This document shows positions 8,103 through 14,402 of a stretch of DNA of 15,370 nucleotides, in pieces. The stretch spans positions 1 to 15,370 of the forward strand of contig DCIW01000234.1 in assembly GCA_002317225.1 (NCBI GenBank), given 5' to 3'. The DNA comes from Prevotellaceae bacterium UBA1716. Its GTDB lineage: Bacteria > Bacteroidota > Bacteroidia > Bacteroidales > Bacteroidaceae. The translations under genes were made by a program, and so were the position numbers. The notes under the pieces are model-generated. The model was not told the DNA's origin, made no database searches, and was given only the letters and a program-made list of their open reading frames with translations. How positions within the stretch are numbered: position 1 is the first letter of the stretch; the number at the start of each line of letters is the position of its first letter.

Positions 8103-8624
8103 ATGGAGCTTATTGTGAACGATACTAACATACTCATCGACTTGGCCAACATCGGGCTTCTCGACCACTGTCGCAAGATGGACATCTCCTTCCACACGAC
8201 CGACATAGTGATTGCGGAACTGAAGAATCCCAAGCAGAAAGAGCCGGTCGAACGCCTCATTCGCGATGGAGTGCTTCATGTGGACTCGTTCACTGGCCCT
8301 GAGGTCATGCAATTTGTTTTACTCTATACAGAATATTCCATGATTAGCAATCTCACACCGGTCGATTGTTCGGTTATGATTCTTGCCGAAAAGTACAAGT
8401 GCCGCCTTCTCACAAGCGACCAGAAGCTCAAGCGACATGCTCGTGACCGCCACATCGAAGCCAATGGTCTACTCTGGCTCACCGACAAGATGGTCGACGA
8501 AGATGTCGTAGAGCCAATCGCGATGATTGAGCACCTTCAGAAGTGGCTCGAAACAAACGAACGAGCACCACACAAGCACATTATGGAGAGAATTGATAAG
8601 TATTGGAAAGGGGTAAAGCGGTAA
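8103..8624 (+). CDS. PIN-domain protein, putative toxin ribonuclease
   Basis: The 173-residue protein has the acidic residues expected of a PIN nuclease in the right order: D7 in VNDTNILIDLA (with D13), E39 in DIVIAELKN, D88 in LTPVDCSVMILAEKYKC and D106 in LLTSDQKLKRHA. The last two form the usual pattern of a helix followed by an (L/I)L(S/T)xD strand. PIN nucleases cleave RNA, often tRNA or mRNA, and are the toxins of VapBC-type systems; length is somewhat above the usual 130-150. It follows the XRE/ImmA gene by 3 nt, the reverse of being next to a small AbrB- or RHH-type antitoxin, so the XRE-COG2856 protein is the likely cognate partner. About 45 C-terminal residues after the PIN core (from about 130) could be the partner-binding part. 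Toxin activity is inference. Confidence 0.82.
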   Translation: MELIVNDTNILIDLANIGLLDHCRKMDISFHTTDIVIAELKNPKQKEPVERLIRDGVLHVDSFTGPEVMQFVLLYTEYSMISNLTPVDCSVMILAEKYKCRLLTSDQKLKRHARDRHIEANGLLWLTDKMVDEDVVEPIAMIEHLQKWLETNERAPHKHIMERIDKYWKGVKR

Positions 8625-8649
8625 ATAGGAAAGGTAAAAAGATTAATTA

Positions 8650-9312
8650 ATGGGAATTAGCCGAAGCATACCCGAGCAATCGACATCCGAAAAGGCTGTT
8701 TGTTTTTGTCTCATAGATTATCAACATCTATGTGACAAAAATGACTTTAGCATGCTTACTGCAAATTATAACATAATAGCAACACAATCATTAGCCAAAA
8801 CAATTCATGATGAGAAACTAAGAACGTACGTATTAGAAGCAATTAGATGTGAATCTAGAATAAAAAAACTTGGGGACAATTATGAAAACTACGATGAACA
8901 ACTTAGTATTATGCAACATCAATCTGACGTCCAAAAAGAATGCAGAGAATACTATTCGAAAACATATGATTCTCCTAATTATTCGGAAACTACTTATTCT
9001 ACTGATGTAGAAGAGCAGGTAAAGCAACTGAACGCTCGTCAACGTTGTATATTGGCATATTATATAGCTGTTGATAATAAGGTCTATTTTGATGAAAAAG
9101 ATAATAACGTTACCCAAAAGGCAATTAAAGAAATACTTGTAACTATATTTGGCGGTTCTCAGTCTTCGTATAGTAATCTCATTGTGCCTGACTTCAATAA
9201 TGCTACTACAAGAAAAGATATGGCAATTGTTGCAAAAACAATAAAGCTCATTTTCCCAAGAATTGCCAACGATATAATGATGGAACTAGATAATCTTGAA
9301 AAGGAATCATAA
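8650..9312 (+). CDS. Unknown protein, AT-rich third gene of the XRE-ImmA/PIN cassette
   Basis: The 220-residue frame begins at ATG 8650, 25 nt after the PIN gene stop. I do not recognise the family. It is predicted soluble, without a signal peptide or membrane segments. The N-terminal part (about 15-75) looks helical (LRTYVLEAIRCESRIKKL), the middle is polar and Tyr/Ser-rich, and the C-terminal part (about 125-215) is better ordered, with QLNARQRCILAYYIAVDN and then an FGGSQSSYSNL turn before a helical end (KTIKLIFPRIANDIMMELDN). Codons are clearly more A/T-rich than in the two genes before and the two after it, suggesting a separate origin. No terminator separates it from the PIN gene, so co-transcription is likely. 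Possible roles are an accessory component of the cassette or an unrelated cargo gene. An alternative start is ATG 8752. Confidence 0.75.
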   Translation: MGISRSIPEQSTSEKAVCFCLIDYQHLCDKNDFSMLTANYNIIATQSLAKTIHDEKLRTYVLEAIRCESRIKKLGDNYENYDEQLSIMQHQSDVQKECREYYSKTYDSPNYSETTYSTDVEEQVKQLNARQRCILAYYIAVDNKVYFDEKDNNVTQKAIKEILVTIFGGSQSSYSNLIVPDFNNATTRKDMAIVAKTIKLIFPRIANDIMMELDNLEKES

Positions 9313-9348
9313 AAATTATAAAAAATACATGATTTTTTTACTTTTTAG

Positions 9349-9382
9349 GGTGAGGAACCAGGTTTAAACCAGGTCTCTCACC
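9349..9382 (+). promoter_or_regulatory. 34-bp near-perfect dyad (putative operator) overlapping the helicase-operon promoter
   Basis: The dyad is centred on GGTTTAAACC (9361-9370) with outer arms GGTGAG (9349-9354) and CTCACC (9377-9382); 28 of 34 positions are symmetric. It also contains a direct repeat, AACCAGGT twice with 3 bp between (starting 9357 and 9368). It covers where the -33 element must be and ends 2 bp before TATCTTTG, so a bound protein would block RNA polymerase. Because T-rich sequence follows, it could instead act as a weak terminator for the preceding gene. Confidence 0.6.
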
Positions 9383-9392
9383 TTTATCTTTG
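9363..9392 (+). promoter_or_regulatory. Promoter for the helicase/primase operon
   Basis: TATCTTTG at 9385-9392 is a perfect Bacteroidetes -7 element. The -33 position falls inside the dyad, with TTTA at 9363-9366 (18-bp spacer), a weak match. A weak -33 under a symmetric operator is typical of a regulated promoter. Transcription would start near 9399, leaving a leader of about 125 nt. Confidence 0.6.
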
Positions 9393-9510
9393 CACTGAAT
9401 TCAACGAGGGCGAGTATTTTCGAATACTACAACCTGAGCACGGGTGCCTTCTCCAGGACGAATTTGTTCCTATATCTCTGGATAGTGCAAGGACATTTTT
9501 TATAATCTTA
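9393..9510 (+). ncRNA. Structured leader or small RNA upstream of the helicase gene (candidate)
   Basis: The stretch between promoter and helicase start has no reading frame but several stems. One is AGTATT-TTCG-AATACT (9413-9428), a 6-bp stem with a UUCG tetraloop. A second is a CCTG/CAGG pair (9433-9436, 9454-9457) enclosing GCAC-GG-GTGC (9438-9447). An alternative TCCAG/CTGGA pairing lies downstream. TTGCACT (9390-9396) and AGTGCAA (9484-9490) are a perfect 7-bp inversion bracketing the whole block, although the left arm overlaps the -7 element. It ends in GGACATTTTTTATAAT, a T6 run. It may be a 5' leader with attenuation or a separate short RNA. No known RNA family was recognised. Confidence 0.4.
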
Positions 9511-9524
9511 TAGATCACTAAAAT

Positions 9525-11042
9525 ATGATTAATAAGAAATCGATGGAACAGCCATTAAACAATCCATATTCGGCTGAACCAGTCATGCCAGACCTCCAGT
9601 CTGACATCCATTCCAACTACAAGTCACTTCTCCGTGCTCAGGAGGAGCGTGAGCAGTTGGCCAACCAGATTGTGCTTGATGCCATCAAGGAAGATGTGCA
9701 GGACAAAAGCACAGAAATCAATGCGACTCTCGCTGACTCAAAAGATGCGAGTAACGTGGTAAGTGCAATCATTCAGGACGAGATTCTCCGTGTGACAGAC
9801 GGATTGCTCTCTGTGCCTGAATACCATCCACGTGCTAAGGCTGAACAGGTGGTGTGGCTCTTTGCCACCACCCACTGGAAGAAGCTCGACACACAGGAGT
9901 TCTTCGACTTTATCAACGATTGCTGCGACAAGGTAGGACTTCCTGACAAGTTCAAGCGCCAATATGCTTATATGGAACGTATTTACCAATCAGTCGCGTT
10001 TCGTATCGCACGCAGCAATAAGCGTTATGTGCCTTCGGACGAAGCGCGAATCAACTGCAAGAATGGCACGCTTGTTATAAAGGCTGATGGCACTAAGGAG
10101 TTCATGGAACACGATCCTGCTGACAAGCTTACCTATTGTCTTCCATACGCTTACGACCCAAATGCCGAGTGCCCTCTCTGGCATAAGTTCCTCGACCAGA
10201 TGCTTCCTGAAACAAATGCACAGACTCTTCTTGCCGAATACATTGCTACGGGATTTGTCAAGGGACTCAAGATTGACAAGATGCTTGTGCTCTACGGTCG
10301 AGGTGCCAATGGCAAGTCTGTAGTGCTTGAAGTCATCACCAATCTTGTTGGTCGTCAGAACATCAGCAATGTTTCGCTTGATAGCCTAACAAACGATGAC
10401 GTCAAGCGTATGATGATTGAGAATATGGTCTTTAATATCTCGCACGAGAGCAATCGTGATATTGATGCCTCAGTATTGAAGACATTGGTGTCGGGCGAAC
10501 CGGTCGAAGGTCGTGTGCTCTATGTCGGTCCGCGTACAATCTATGTATATGGCAAGTTGATTACAAGTTTCAACATACTTCCAAAAGCAGAGAACACGCA
10601 TGGATTCTACCGCCGATTCGTCATTATGCCATTCTTGGTTACAGTGACCGAAGATATGATGGACACGGAACTGTCGAAGAAACTTTGTGAGGAACTACCT
10701 GGTATCCTCAACTGGGTTCTTGCTACGATTCCGGACTTGATGTCAAGACGCGCTTTTACCAAGAGCCCTATGTGCGATGAGGCATTGCGCAAGTACGAGA
10801 CCAATTCGGACTCAGTGCGCCTTTTCTTTTCAGTTTGTTGCGAATTGTCCAATTCTAATGCTGTAGGAAAAGATCTATATGACTCGTACAAAGGTTTCTG
10901 TGCCAATGAGTCAATGAAATATGTAGGTAAGCAGAATTTCTATACACGTCTCGAAACTATTTCGGGTGTTGTACGTGAAGAACGCGCAAAAGTGCCAACA
11001 TTTAATATAAAGGTGGTTGACTATGAGAGCTGCAGATATTAA
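9525..11042 (+). CDS. Phage/plasmid P4-type SF3 helicase (D5_N / primase C-terminal family)
   Basis: The 505-residue protein matches the phage/plasmid primase P4-family C-terminal architecture. Residues about 1-90 are variable and charged. About 170-250 is a D5_N-like region (NCKNGTLVIKADG, HDPADKLTYCLPYAYDP, CPLWHKFLDQML). The SF3 ATPase follows: Walker A GRGANGKS (258-265), Walker B region MVFNISHES (301-309), motif C/sensor KLITSFNILPK with N350, and arginine finger YRRF (362-365). A winged-helix-like tail (about 425-505) ends the protein. SF3 helicases unwind replication origins of phages, plasmids and integrative elements. No primase domain is seen in the N-terminus; the next gene, overlapping by 20 nt, appears to supply it. 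The start at ATG 9525 is chosen; ATG 9543 is an alternative. Function as initiator helicase is strongly supported by family; its origin is inferred. Confidence 0.92.
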   Translation: MINKKSMEQPLNNPYSAEPVMPDLQSDIHSNYKSLLRAQEEREQLANQIVLDAIKEDVQDKSTEINATLADSKDASNVVSAIIQDEILRVTDGLLSVPEYHPRAKAEQVVWLFATTHWKKLDTQEFFDFINDCCDKVGLPDKFKRQYAYMERIYQSVAFRIARSNKRYVPSDEARINCKNGTLVIKADGTKEFMEHDPADKLTYCLPYAYDPNAECPLWHKFLDQMLPETNAQTLLAEYIATGFVKGLKIDKMLVLYGRGANGKSVVLEVITNLVGRQNISNVSLDSLTNDDVKRMMIENMVFNISHESNRDIDASVLKTLVSGEPVEGRVLYVGPRTIYVYGKLITSFNILPKAENTHGFYRRFVIMPFLVTVTEDMMDTELSKKLCEELPGILNWVLATIPDLMSRRAFTKSPMCDEALRKYETNSDSVRLFFSVCCELSNSNAVGKDLYDSYKGFCANESMKYVGKQNFYTRLETISGVVREERAKVPTFNIKVVDYESCRY

Positions 11043-12075
11043 TCCTCGTTACGATGTGGGAGTGCTTAACAGCATTCCCATCGATTCCGTAGTGTCGCGC
11101 TTTGCTGAGTTGAAACGTAAGGGTGCTCGGCTTGTCACCAAGTGCATCTGGCACGATGACCATGACCCTTCGCTCGTTCTGTATCAGAACAACCAGGAGA
11201 ACCATGCATACTGCTTCACTTGCGCAAAACGTTATACTCCAATCGACTATGTAATGCAGAGCACAGGACTTGATTTCCTCGGTGCATGTGCTTGGATGGC
11301 AAGAGAGTTCAACTGTGGCATTATCGAAGGCTATGTGCCTCGTGTGTATGTGCCTAAGATACTCACGGCCAATCAGTCACGTCCTAAGGATGTGATTAGG
11401 TATACATATATCCCGATGGAGATTGTAGACGGTATGGTGTCTTGCGAGAGCTCATTTGTCAAGTGCTTGATGCGAGAATTTGATCCTAACAGAGTTGAGT
11501 TTCTTGTCGATGAGTACAAACTTGGATGCTATGAGTACAGCCATGAGTATTATGATGATGTGGTTTTTCCCTCGATAGATGAAAAGGGGAGAGTGCACAA
11601 TCTCAAGTTGCAGAACTACTGCACAGATGTAGAGTCTGAGCACTTCTTCCATTCTCGCGACAAGCACTTTTGCTGGTTAGGTAAGATACTAGTTGAGAAG
11701 GGCATTCTGCCCAAGGATTCAGTATTTGACAATGACTGCATGTTTGGTGCGCATCTTCTTAACAAATATCCTTCTGACCCGGTAATCCTTGTCGAGAGTC
11801 CGAAGAATGCTATTGTTGGGGCGGCTATGTTCTCGGATGCGGTATGGATTGCAGCAGGGAACAAGGGGATGCTTAAATACGAAGTGCTCAAGTGCCTCAA
11901 AGGGCGCGATGTGATGGTCTATCCCGATCGTGACGCCATAGGTGAATGGACGCATGTCCTTTCGAGTGCAAAGATGCGTGCCTTGGCCAATTTTAAGGTG
12001 GGCAGTTTCTGCGAATTATTTGCTCCTCAAGGTGCAGCCAAGTATGATATTGCAGACTATATCCTGAGCCATTGA
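11023..12075 (+). CDS. CHC2 zinc-finger primase-like protein with degenerate TOPRIM (DUF6371-like)
   Basis: The 350-residue protein has an N-terminal zinc finger of DnaG/CHC2 type: C41-x2-H44, then C64-x2-C67, with HDDHDPSL between and AYCFTC. A C-terminal TOPRIM-like region carries the acidic residues: VILVESPKNA with E258, then WIAAGNKGML, then VMVYPDRDAIGEW with D302 and D304. This pattern fits Bacteroidetes DUF6371/CHC2 proteins of mobile elements. The expected role is RNA-primer synthesis for the element's own replication, in partnership with the upstream SF3 helicase. The gene overlaps the helicase 3' end by 20 nt if started at ATG 11023 (a TTG at 11017 would give 26 nt), indicating translational coupling. 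A strong hairpin terminator follows 32 nt after the stop. Catalysis was not demonstrable from sequence; the TOPRIM motif deviates from canonical DnaG. Confidence 0.85.
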   Translation: MRAADINPRYDVGVLNSIPIDSVVSRFAELKRKGARLVTKCIWHDDHDPSLVLYQNNQENHAYCFTCAKRYTPIDYVMQSTGLDFLGACAWMAREFNCGIIEGYVPRVYVPKILTANQSRPKDVIRYTYIPMEIVDGMVSCESSFVKCLMREFDPNRVEFLVDEYKLGCYEYSHEYYDDVVFPSIDEKGRVHNLKLQNYCTDVESEHFFHSRDKHFCWLGKILVEKGILPKDSVFDNDCMFGAHLLNKYPSDPVILVESPKNAIVGAAMFSDAVWIAAGNKGMLKYEVLKCLKGRDVMVYPDRDAIGEWTHVLSSAKMRALANFKVGSFCELFAPQGAAKYDIADYILSH

Positions 12076-12093
12076 TTTTGCATTGAATAGTTC

Positions 12094-12171
12094 TTTATGA
12101 GTTTTCGGATATCCTGCTATCACCATTAACATGCTGGTATATAGCAGGATATCTTTTATTTTATGAGTTTT
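12094..12171 (+). repeat. 12-bp direct repeats flanking the terminator hairpin
   Basis: TTTATGAGTTTT occurs at 12094-12105 and again at 12160-12171, exactly flanking the 13-bp inverted repeat. The second copy overlaps the terminator T tract. Confidence 0.9.
12108..12162 (+). terminator. Intrinsic terminator of the helicase/primase operon
   Basis: GATATCCTGCTAT (12108-12120) and ATAGCAGGATATC (12141-12153) form a perfect 13-bp stem. An inner ACCA/TGGT pairing extends it, and the stem is followed at once by the tract TTTTATTTT. It lies 32 nt after the primase stop. Confidence 0.9.
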
Positions 12172-12364
12172 GCCCTTCTCACTTCAAAAAGTATGTAAAT
12201 AACAATACTGTTTCAAAAAGTTTTTTCTTTGAAAACTACAAAAACTCCTTTTGGATATGATAAGATGTTGAAATAAAGTAATATAAAACCTGGTTATCAT
12301 GAGTCGAAAACTCTACAATATCTCCAAATTAAGGTATGTGGCATATCATACATGTCTATGAGGG

Positions 12365-12422
12365 TTACTAACCTTCCGCCCTGTGCCTTACTAACCTTCA
12401 CCCTCTAAGCTTACTAACCTTC
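12365..12422. repeat. Iteron-like repeats: TTACTAACCTTC x 3 at exact 23-bp period
   Basis: Identical 12-mers occur at 12365-12376, 12388-12399 and 12411-12422, each offset by exactly 23 bp with unrelated 11-bp spacers. The spacing places all copies on about the same face of the DNA helix, two turns apart. The first copy lies within a palindrome, GGTTACTAACC. They sit between the replication genes and a very AT-rich stretch, which fits initiator-binding iterons. An alternative is activator sites for the HU promoter, whose -33 element begins 79 bp downstream. Confidence 0.85.
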
Positions 12423-12500
12423 CGGCTTTTGTGCTTGGAATTTAGCTATATTTTCTCTCTAATAAAAATGTATATTTTATTAAAAATAATTGCGTAAATG

Positions 12501-12532
12501 TTTGGTTATTTGGAAATTATTTCGTATCTTTG
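12501..12532 (+). promoter_or_regulatory. Bacteroidetes housekeeping promoter for the HU-like gene
   Basis: TTTG at 12501-12504, a 20-bp spacer and TATCTTTG at 12525-12532 match the consensus at all conserved positions. Transcription should begin near 12539 and give an about 85-nt leader. This rules out the in-frame ATG at 12498 as the start. Confidence 0.88.
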
Positions 12533-12623
12533 TAGTGTAATTCAGAAGGGGTCCCGAAGGCTCTTGTGGGTTGCAGAGAAATATAAAATTAGTTTAAAAA
12601 CAACACAAACACAAAAGAAAATT

Positions 12624-13061
12624 ATGATTGATTATTCACTTACGATGAAGGGAAATCCGTCAGATCCTGCTGCAGCTAAACGCGCGTATGCCCAGGTACA
12701 GATTAAGGAAACTTACGATCTTGACAAGTTGTCGAAGCACATCGCGATGCACGGTTCGGTATGGACTGAGGATATCGTGGCTGGTGTGGTGAAGAAGTTC
12801 TGCAAGTGTGTCGAAGAACTTATCATCGGCGGCTGTAAGGTGGAGTTGGGCGACCTCGGTGCGTTCTATCCAGCTGTGTCGTCGATTGGTGCTCGAACCT
12901 ATGAGGATTTCAACCCTGCTAACAACATCAAGAAGGTGCGTGCCAACTTCTCACGAGGCGAGAAGTTTAAGAACCTCAGAAATTCGGATCTTCCTGTCGA
13001 GTTCAATCTTGTGCTTACTCGAAACGAGCAGGCTAAGGCTAAGAAGGAGGTTTATAAGTAG
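12624..13061 (+). CDS. HU-like (HU-related, Bacteroidetes type) DNA-binding protein
   Basis: The 145-residue protein begins MIDYSLTMKGNPSDP and contains an HU/IHF-like fold: an N-terminal helical part (TYDLDKLSKHIA, WTEDIVAGVVKKFCKCVEEL), then GGCKVELGDLGAFYPAVSS, corresponding to the HU strand-turn with the conserved G-x-G-x-F-like pattern, a beta arm and NFSRGEKFKNLR. The length and the N-terminal extension fit the Bacteroidetes HU-related family (about 145 residues) rather than the 90-residue nucleoid HU. These proteins bind and bend DNA and are often found near replication or mobile-element genes. The start at 12624 is set by the promoter; the same frame is open to ATG 12498 but that lies upstream of the promoter. 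It has its own promoter and a terminator at 13120-13154. An architectural role at the adjacent repeats is an inference. Confidence 0.9.
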   Translation: MIDYSLTMKGNPSDPAAAKRAYAQVQIKETYDLDKLSKHIAMHGSVWTEDIVAGVVKKFCKCVEELIIGGCKVELGDLGAFYPAVSSIGARTYEDFNPANNIKKVRANFSRGEKFKNLRNSDLPVEFNLVLTRNEQAKAKKEVYK

Positions 13062-13119
13062 GACGAGAGAGAAATGCAACTACCTATAATCCTCTCGGAT
13101 TGCAACTAAAGCTTGGTGG

Positions 13120-13154
13120 TGCCACCGGTGTCTGTCATTCGGATGCTGGTGGCA
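13120..13154 (+). terminator. Hairpin between convergent HU-like and comEC genes
   Basis: TGCCACC (13120-13126) and GGTGGCA (13148-13154) pair perfectly. Allowing G-U pairs, the RNA stem extends to about 15 bp with a 5-nt loop. TTTGTTAT follows on the plus strand, supporting termination of the HU transcript 59 nt after its stop. The minus-strand copy could also serve comEC, but lacks a T tract. Confidence 0.65.
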
Positions 13155-13158
13155 TTTG

Positions 13159-14397
13159 TTATACTTGCTCTCGTTCGGCAGGTTTGGGGATGTATTTGCA
13201 GAGGATGAGGATGATGGCGAGGAGGGAGTAGTAGAGGGTGATTTCGGGGAGGGAGAATGTGTGGTTGATGGTGCTGTGGGGAAGGTGGGAGATGAATTTT
13301 GCTATGCTTAGGATGCTGCCGCTTGTGGAGAGGAGCAGGTGGGTTATCGGACTCCATGCGAAGGTGATGAGCCAGATGGATAGGACGGCATAGAGCAGGT
13401 AGGTCAGGGTGGTGGCGATGATATTAGTGAATACGGACATGAGGGCAATGGTGCCGAACGTGTGCGACACTATAGGTAGGGTGAAGAGGGTGCATGCGAA
13501 AGTGATGCAGACGGTGGAATAGATGAACTTGTCTACGAAGGTGTAGCTGTCGTAAAGGTTGATGAGTGGTATGCCCACAAGGTAGATGGCGAGCATCGAA
13601 ATGTAGGAGAGTTGGAACCCAACATGGAAGATAAGTAGCGGATTGATGAGCAGCATCACCAGTGCCGAAAAAGCGAGTCCGTTGAGTGAAATAATCTCGT
13701 TGGTATGCAGTTTTCCGATGATAAGAATTGTACACATTATGATCGCTCGGGCCAGTGATGGAGGCATGCCCGAAACGAATGCATATGCCCACAAAACGAT
13801 GATGGTGAGGACCTGCGAAATCCAGTTCCACGGATAGATGATGAGGCGCGAAAGGAACACTATCTGCAGTATGATGTATATGACAGAAATATGAAATCCT
13901 GAGAGTGCGAGTATGTGCGAAATGCCCGATCGGGAGAAGTCTGTTTTGATGTCTTTCGATATGTTTGATTTCTCTCCGATGGTGATTGCTTCGATGAGAG
14001 CACCCTCGTCGCCGGTGATTCCGTGAGAGCGGAAAGCATGCGAAATGGATTGCTGCACATGGTGGGCGGCAGACAGTTTGAAACTGTTGTTATCGTAGAT
14101 TGAATATCTCCATTTGTCGCCATATTCCTTCTGCGCCGAATGTATGGAATGAGATGTGATGATGAGGCCTAAGATAAGGAATATGAGGTTCTGGGAGATG
14201 GTGCGTAATGGAGTGTCAAGCTTCTTTTTCAAGCAGTAGAAATACCCTAAACCAACAATCAAACTAACTACCGATATAACAATGAGCGACAGATAATTAT
14301 CAAATTTAACCACATCGTATATATAGGTAGACAAAAACATCCCGCAGAGGAGCGGGATGAATATATAGAGTAGGGGATATCGGTGGAAAGAAAGCAT
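13159..14397 (-). CDS. comEC: ComEC/Rec2-family DNA-uptake channel, short form
   Basis: The 412-residue polytopic membrane protein carries the Competence domain: ALIEAITIGEKSNIS (about 133-147), HILALSGFHISVIYIIL (161-177; the conserved sH-L-SG-H motif), MPPSLARAIIMC (211-222) and INPLLIFHVGFQLSYISMLA (251-270). ComEC forms the inner-membrane channel for single-stranded DNA in natural transformation. This copy is short. Only about 30 residues separate the N-terminal membrane segments (to about 84) from the Competence domain, where the OB-fold (DUF4131) region normally lies, and no metallo-beta-lactamase domain follows. Bacteroidetes forms often lack the latter, but loss of the OB region is unusual. 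The start lies 5 nt after the prfA stop, so the two are co-transcribed. It may be a reduced but working channel, or decayed. Confidence 0.88.
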   Translation of the reverse strand: MLSFHRYPLLYIFIPLLCGMFLSTYIYDVVKFDNYLSLIVISVVSLIVGLGYFYCLKKKLDTPLRTISQNLIFLILGLIITSHSIHSAQKEYGDKWRYSIYDNNSFKLSAAHHVQQSISHAFRSHGITGDEGALIEAITIGEKSNISKDIKTDFSRSGISHILALSGFHISVIYIILQIVFLSRLIIYPWNWISQVLTIIVLWAYAFVSGMPPSLARAIIMCTILIIGKLHTNEIISLNGLAFSALVMLLINPLLIFHVGFQLSYISMLAIYLVGIPLINLYDSYTFVDKFIYSTVCITFACTLFTLPIVSHTFGTIALMSVFTNIIATTLTYLLYAVLSIWLITFAWSPITHLLLSTSGSILSIAKFISHLPHSTINHTFSLPEITLYYSLLAIILILCKYIPKPAEREQV

Positions 14398-14402
14398 AGG
14401 GT

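Larger units (their letters stand above)
12076..12623. other. Long AT-rich gap between primase and HU genes (candidate origin region)
   Basis: No gene of convincing size is seen; a 20-codon frame from ATG 12300 has no support. The gap holds, in order, the operon terminator (12108-12162), about 200 bp of AT-rich sequence, three 12-mers at a 23-bp period (12365-12422), about 78 bp of very AT-rich sequence (12423-12500), the HU promoter (12501-12532) and an about 85-nt HU leader. Repeats next to an AT-rich stretch beside helicase and primase genes are the layout of an iteron origin. Confidence 0.65.

Noticed and set aside
7752..8312. Minus-strand open frame of 186 codons opposite the ImmA and PIN genes
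   Set aside because: It spans the junction of two well-supported plus-strand genes and has no recognisable motifs.
12300..12362. 20-codon frame starting ATG AGT CGA upstream of the iteron-like repeats
   Set aside because: No promoter and no recognisable sequence; short frames of this size are common by chance.
12365..12422. CRISPR array
   Set aside because: Repeats are only 12 bp with 11-bp spacers and three copies, and no cas gene is nearby.
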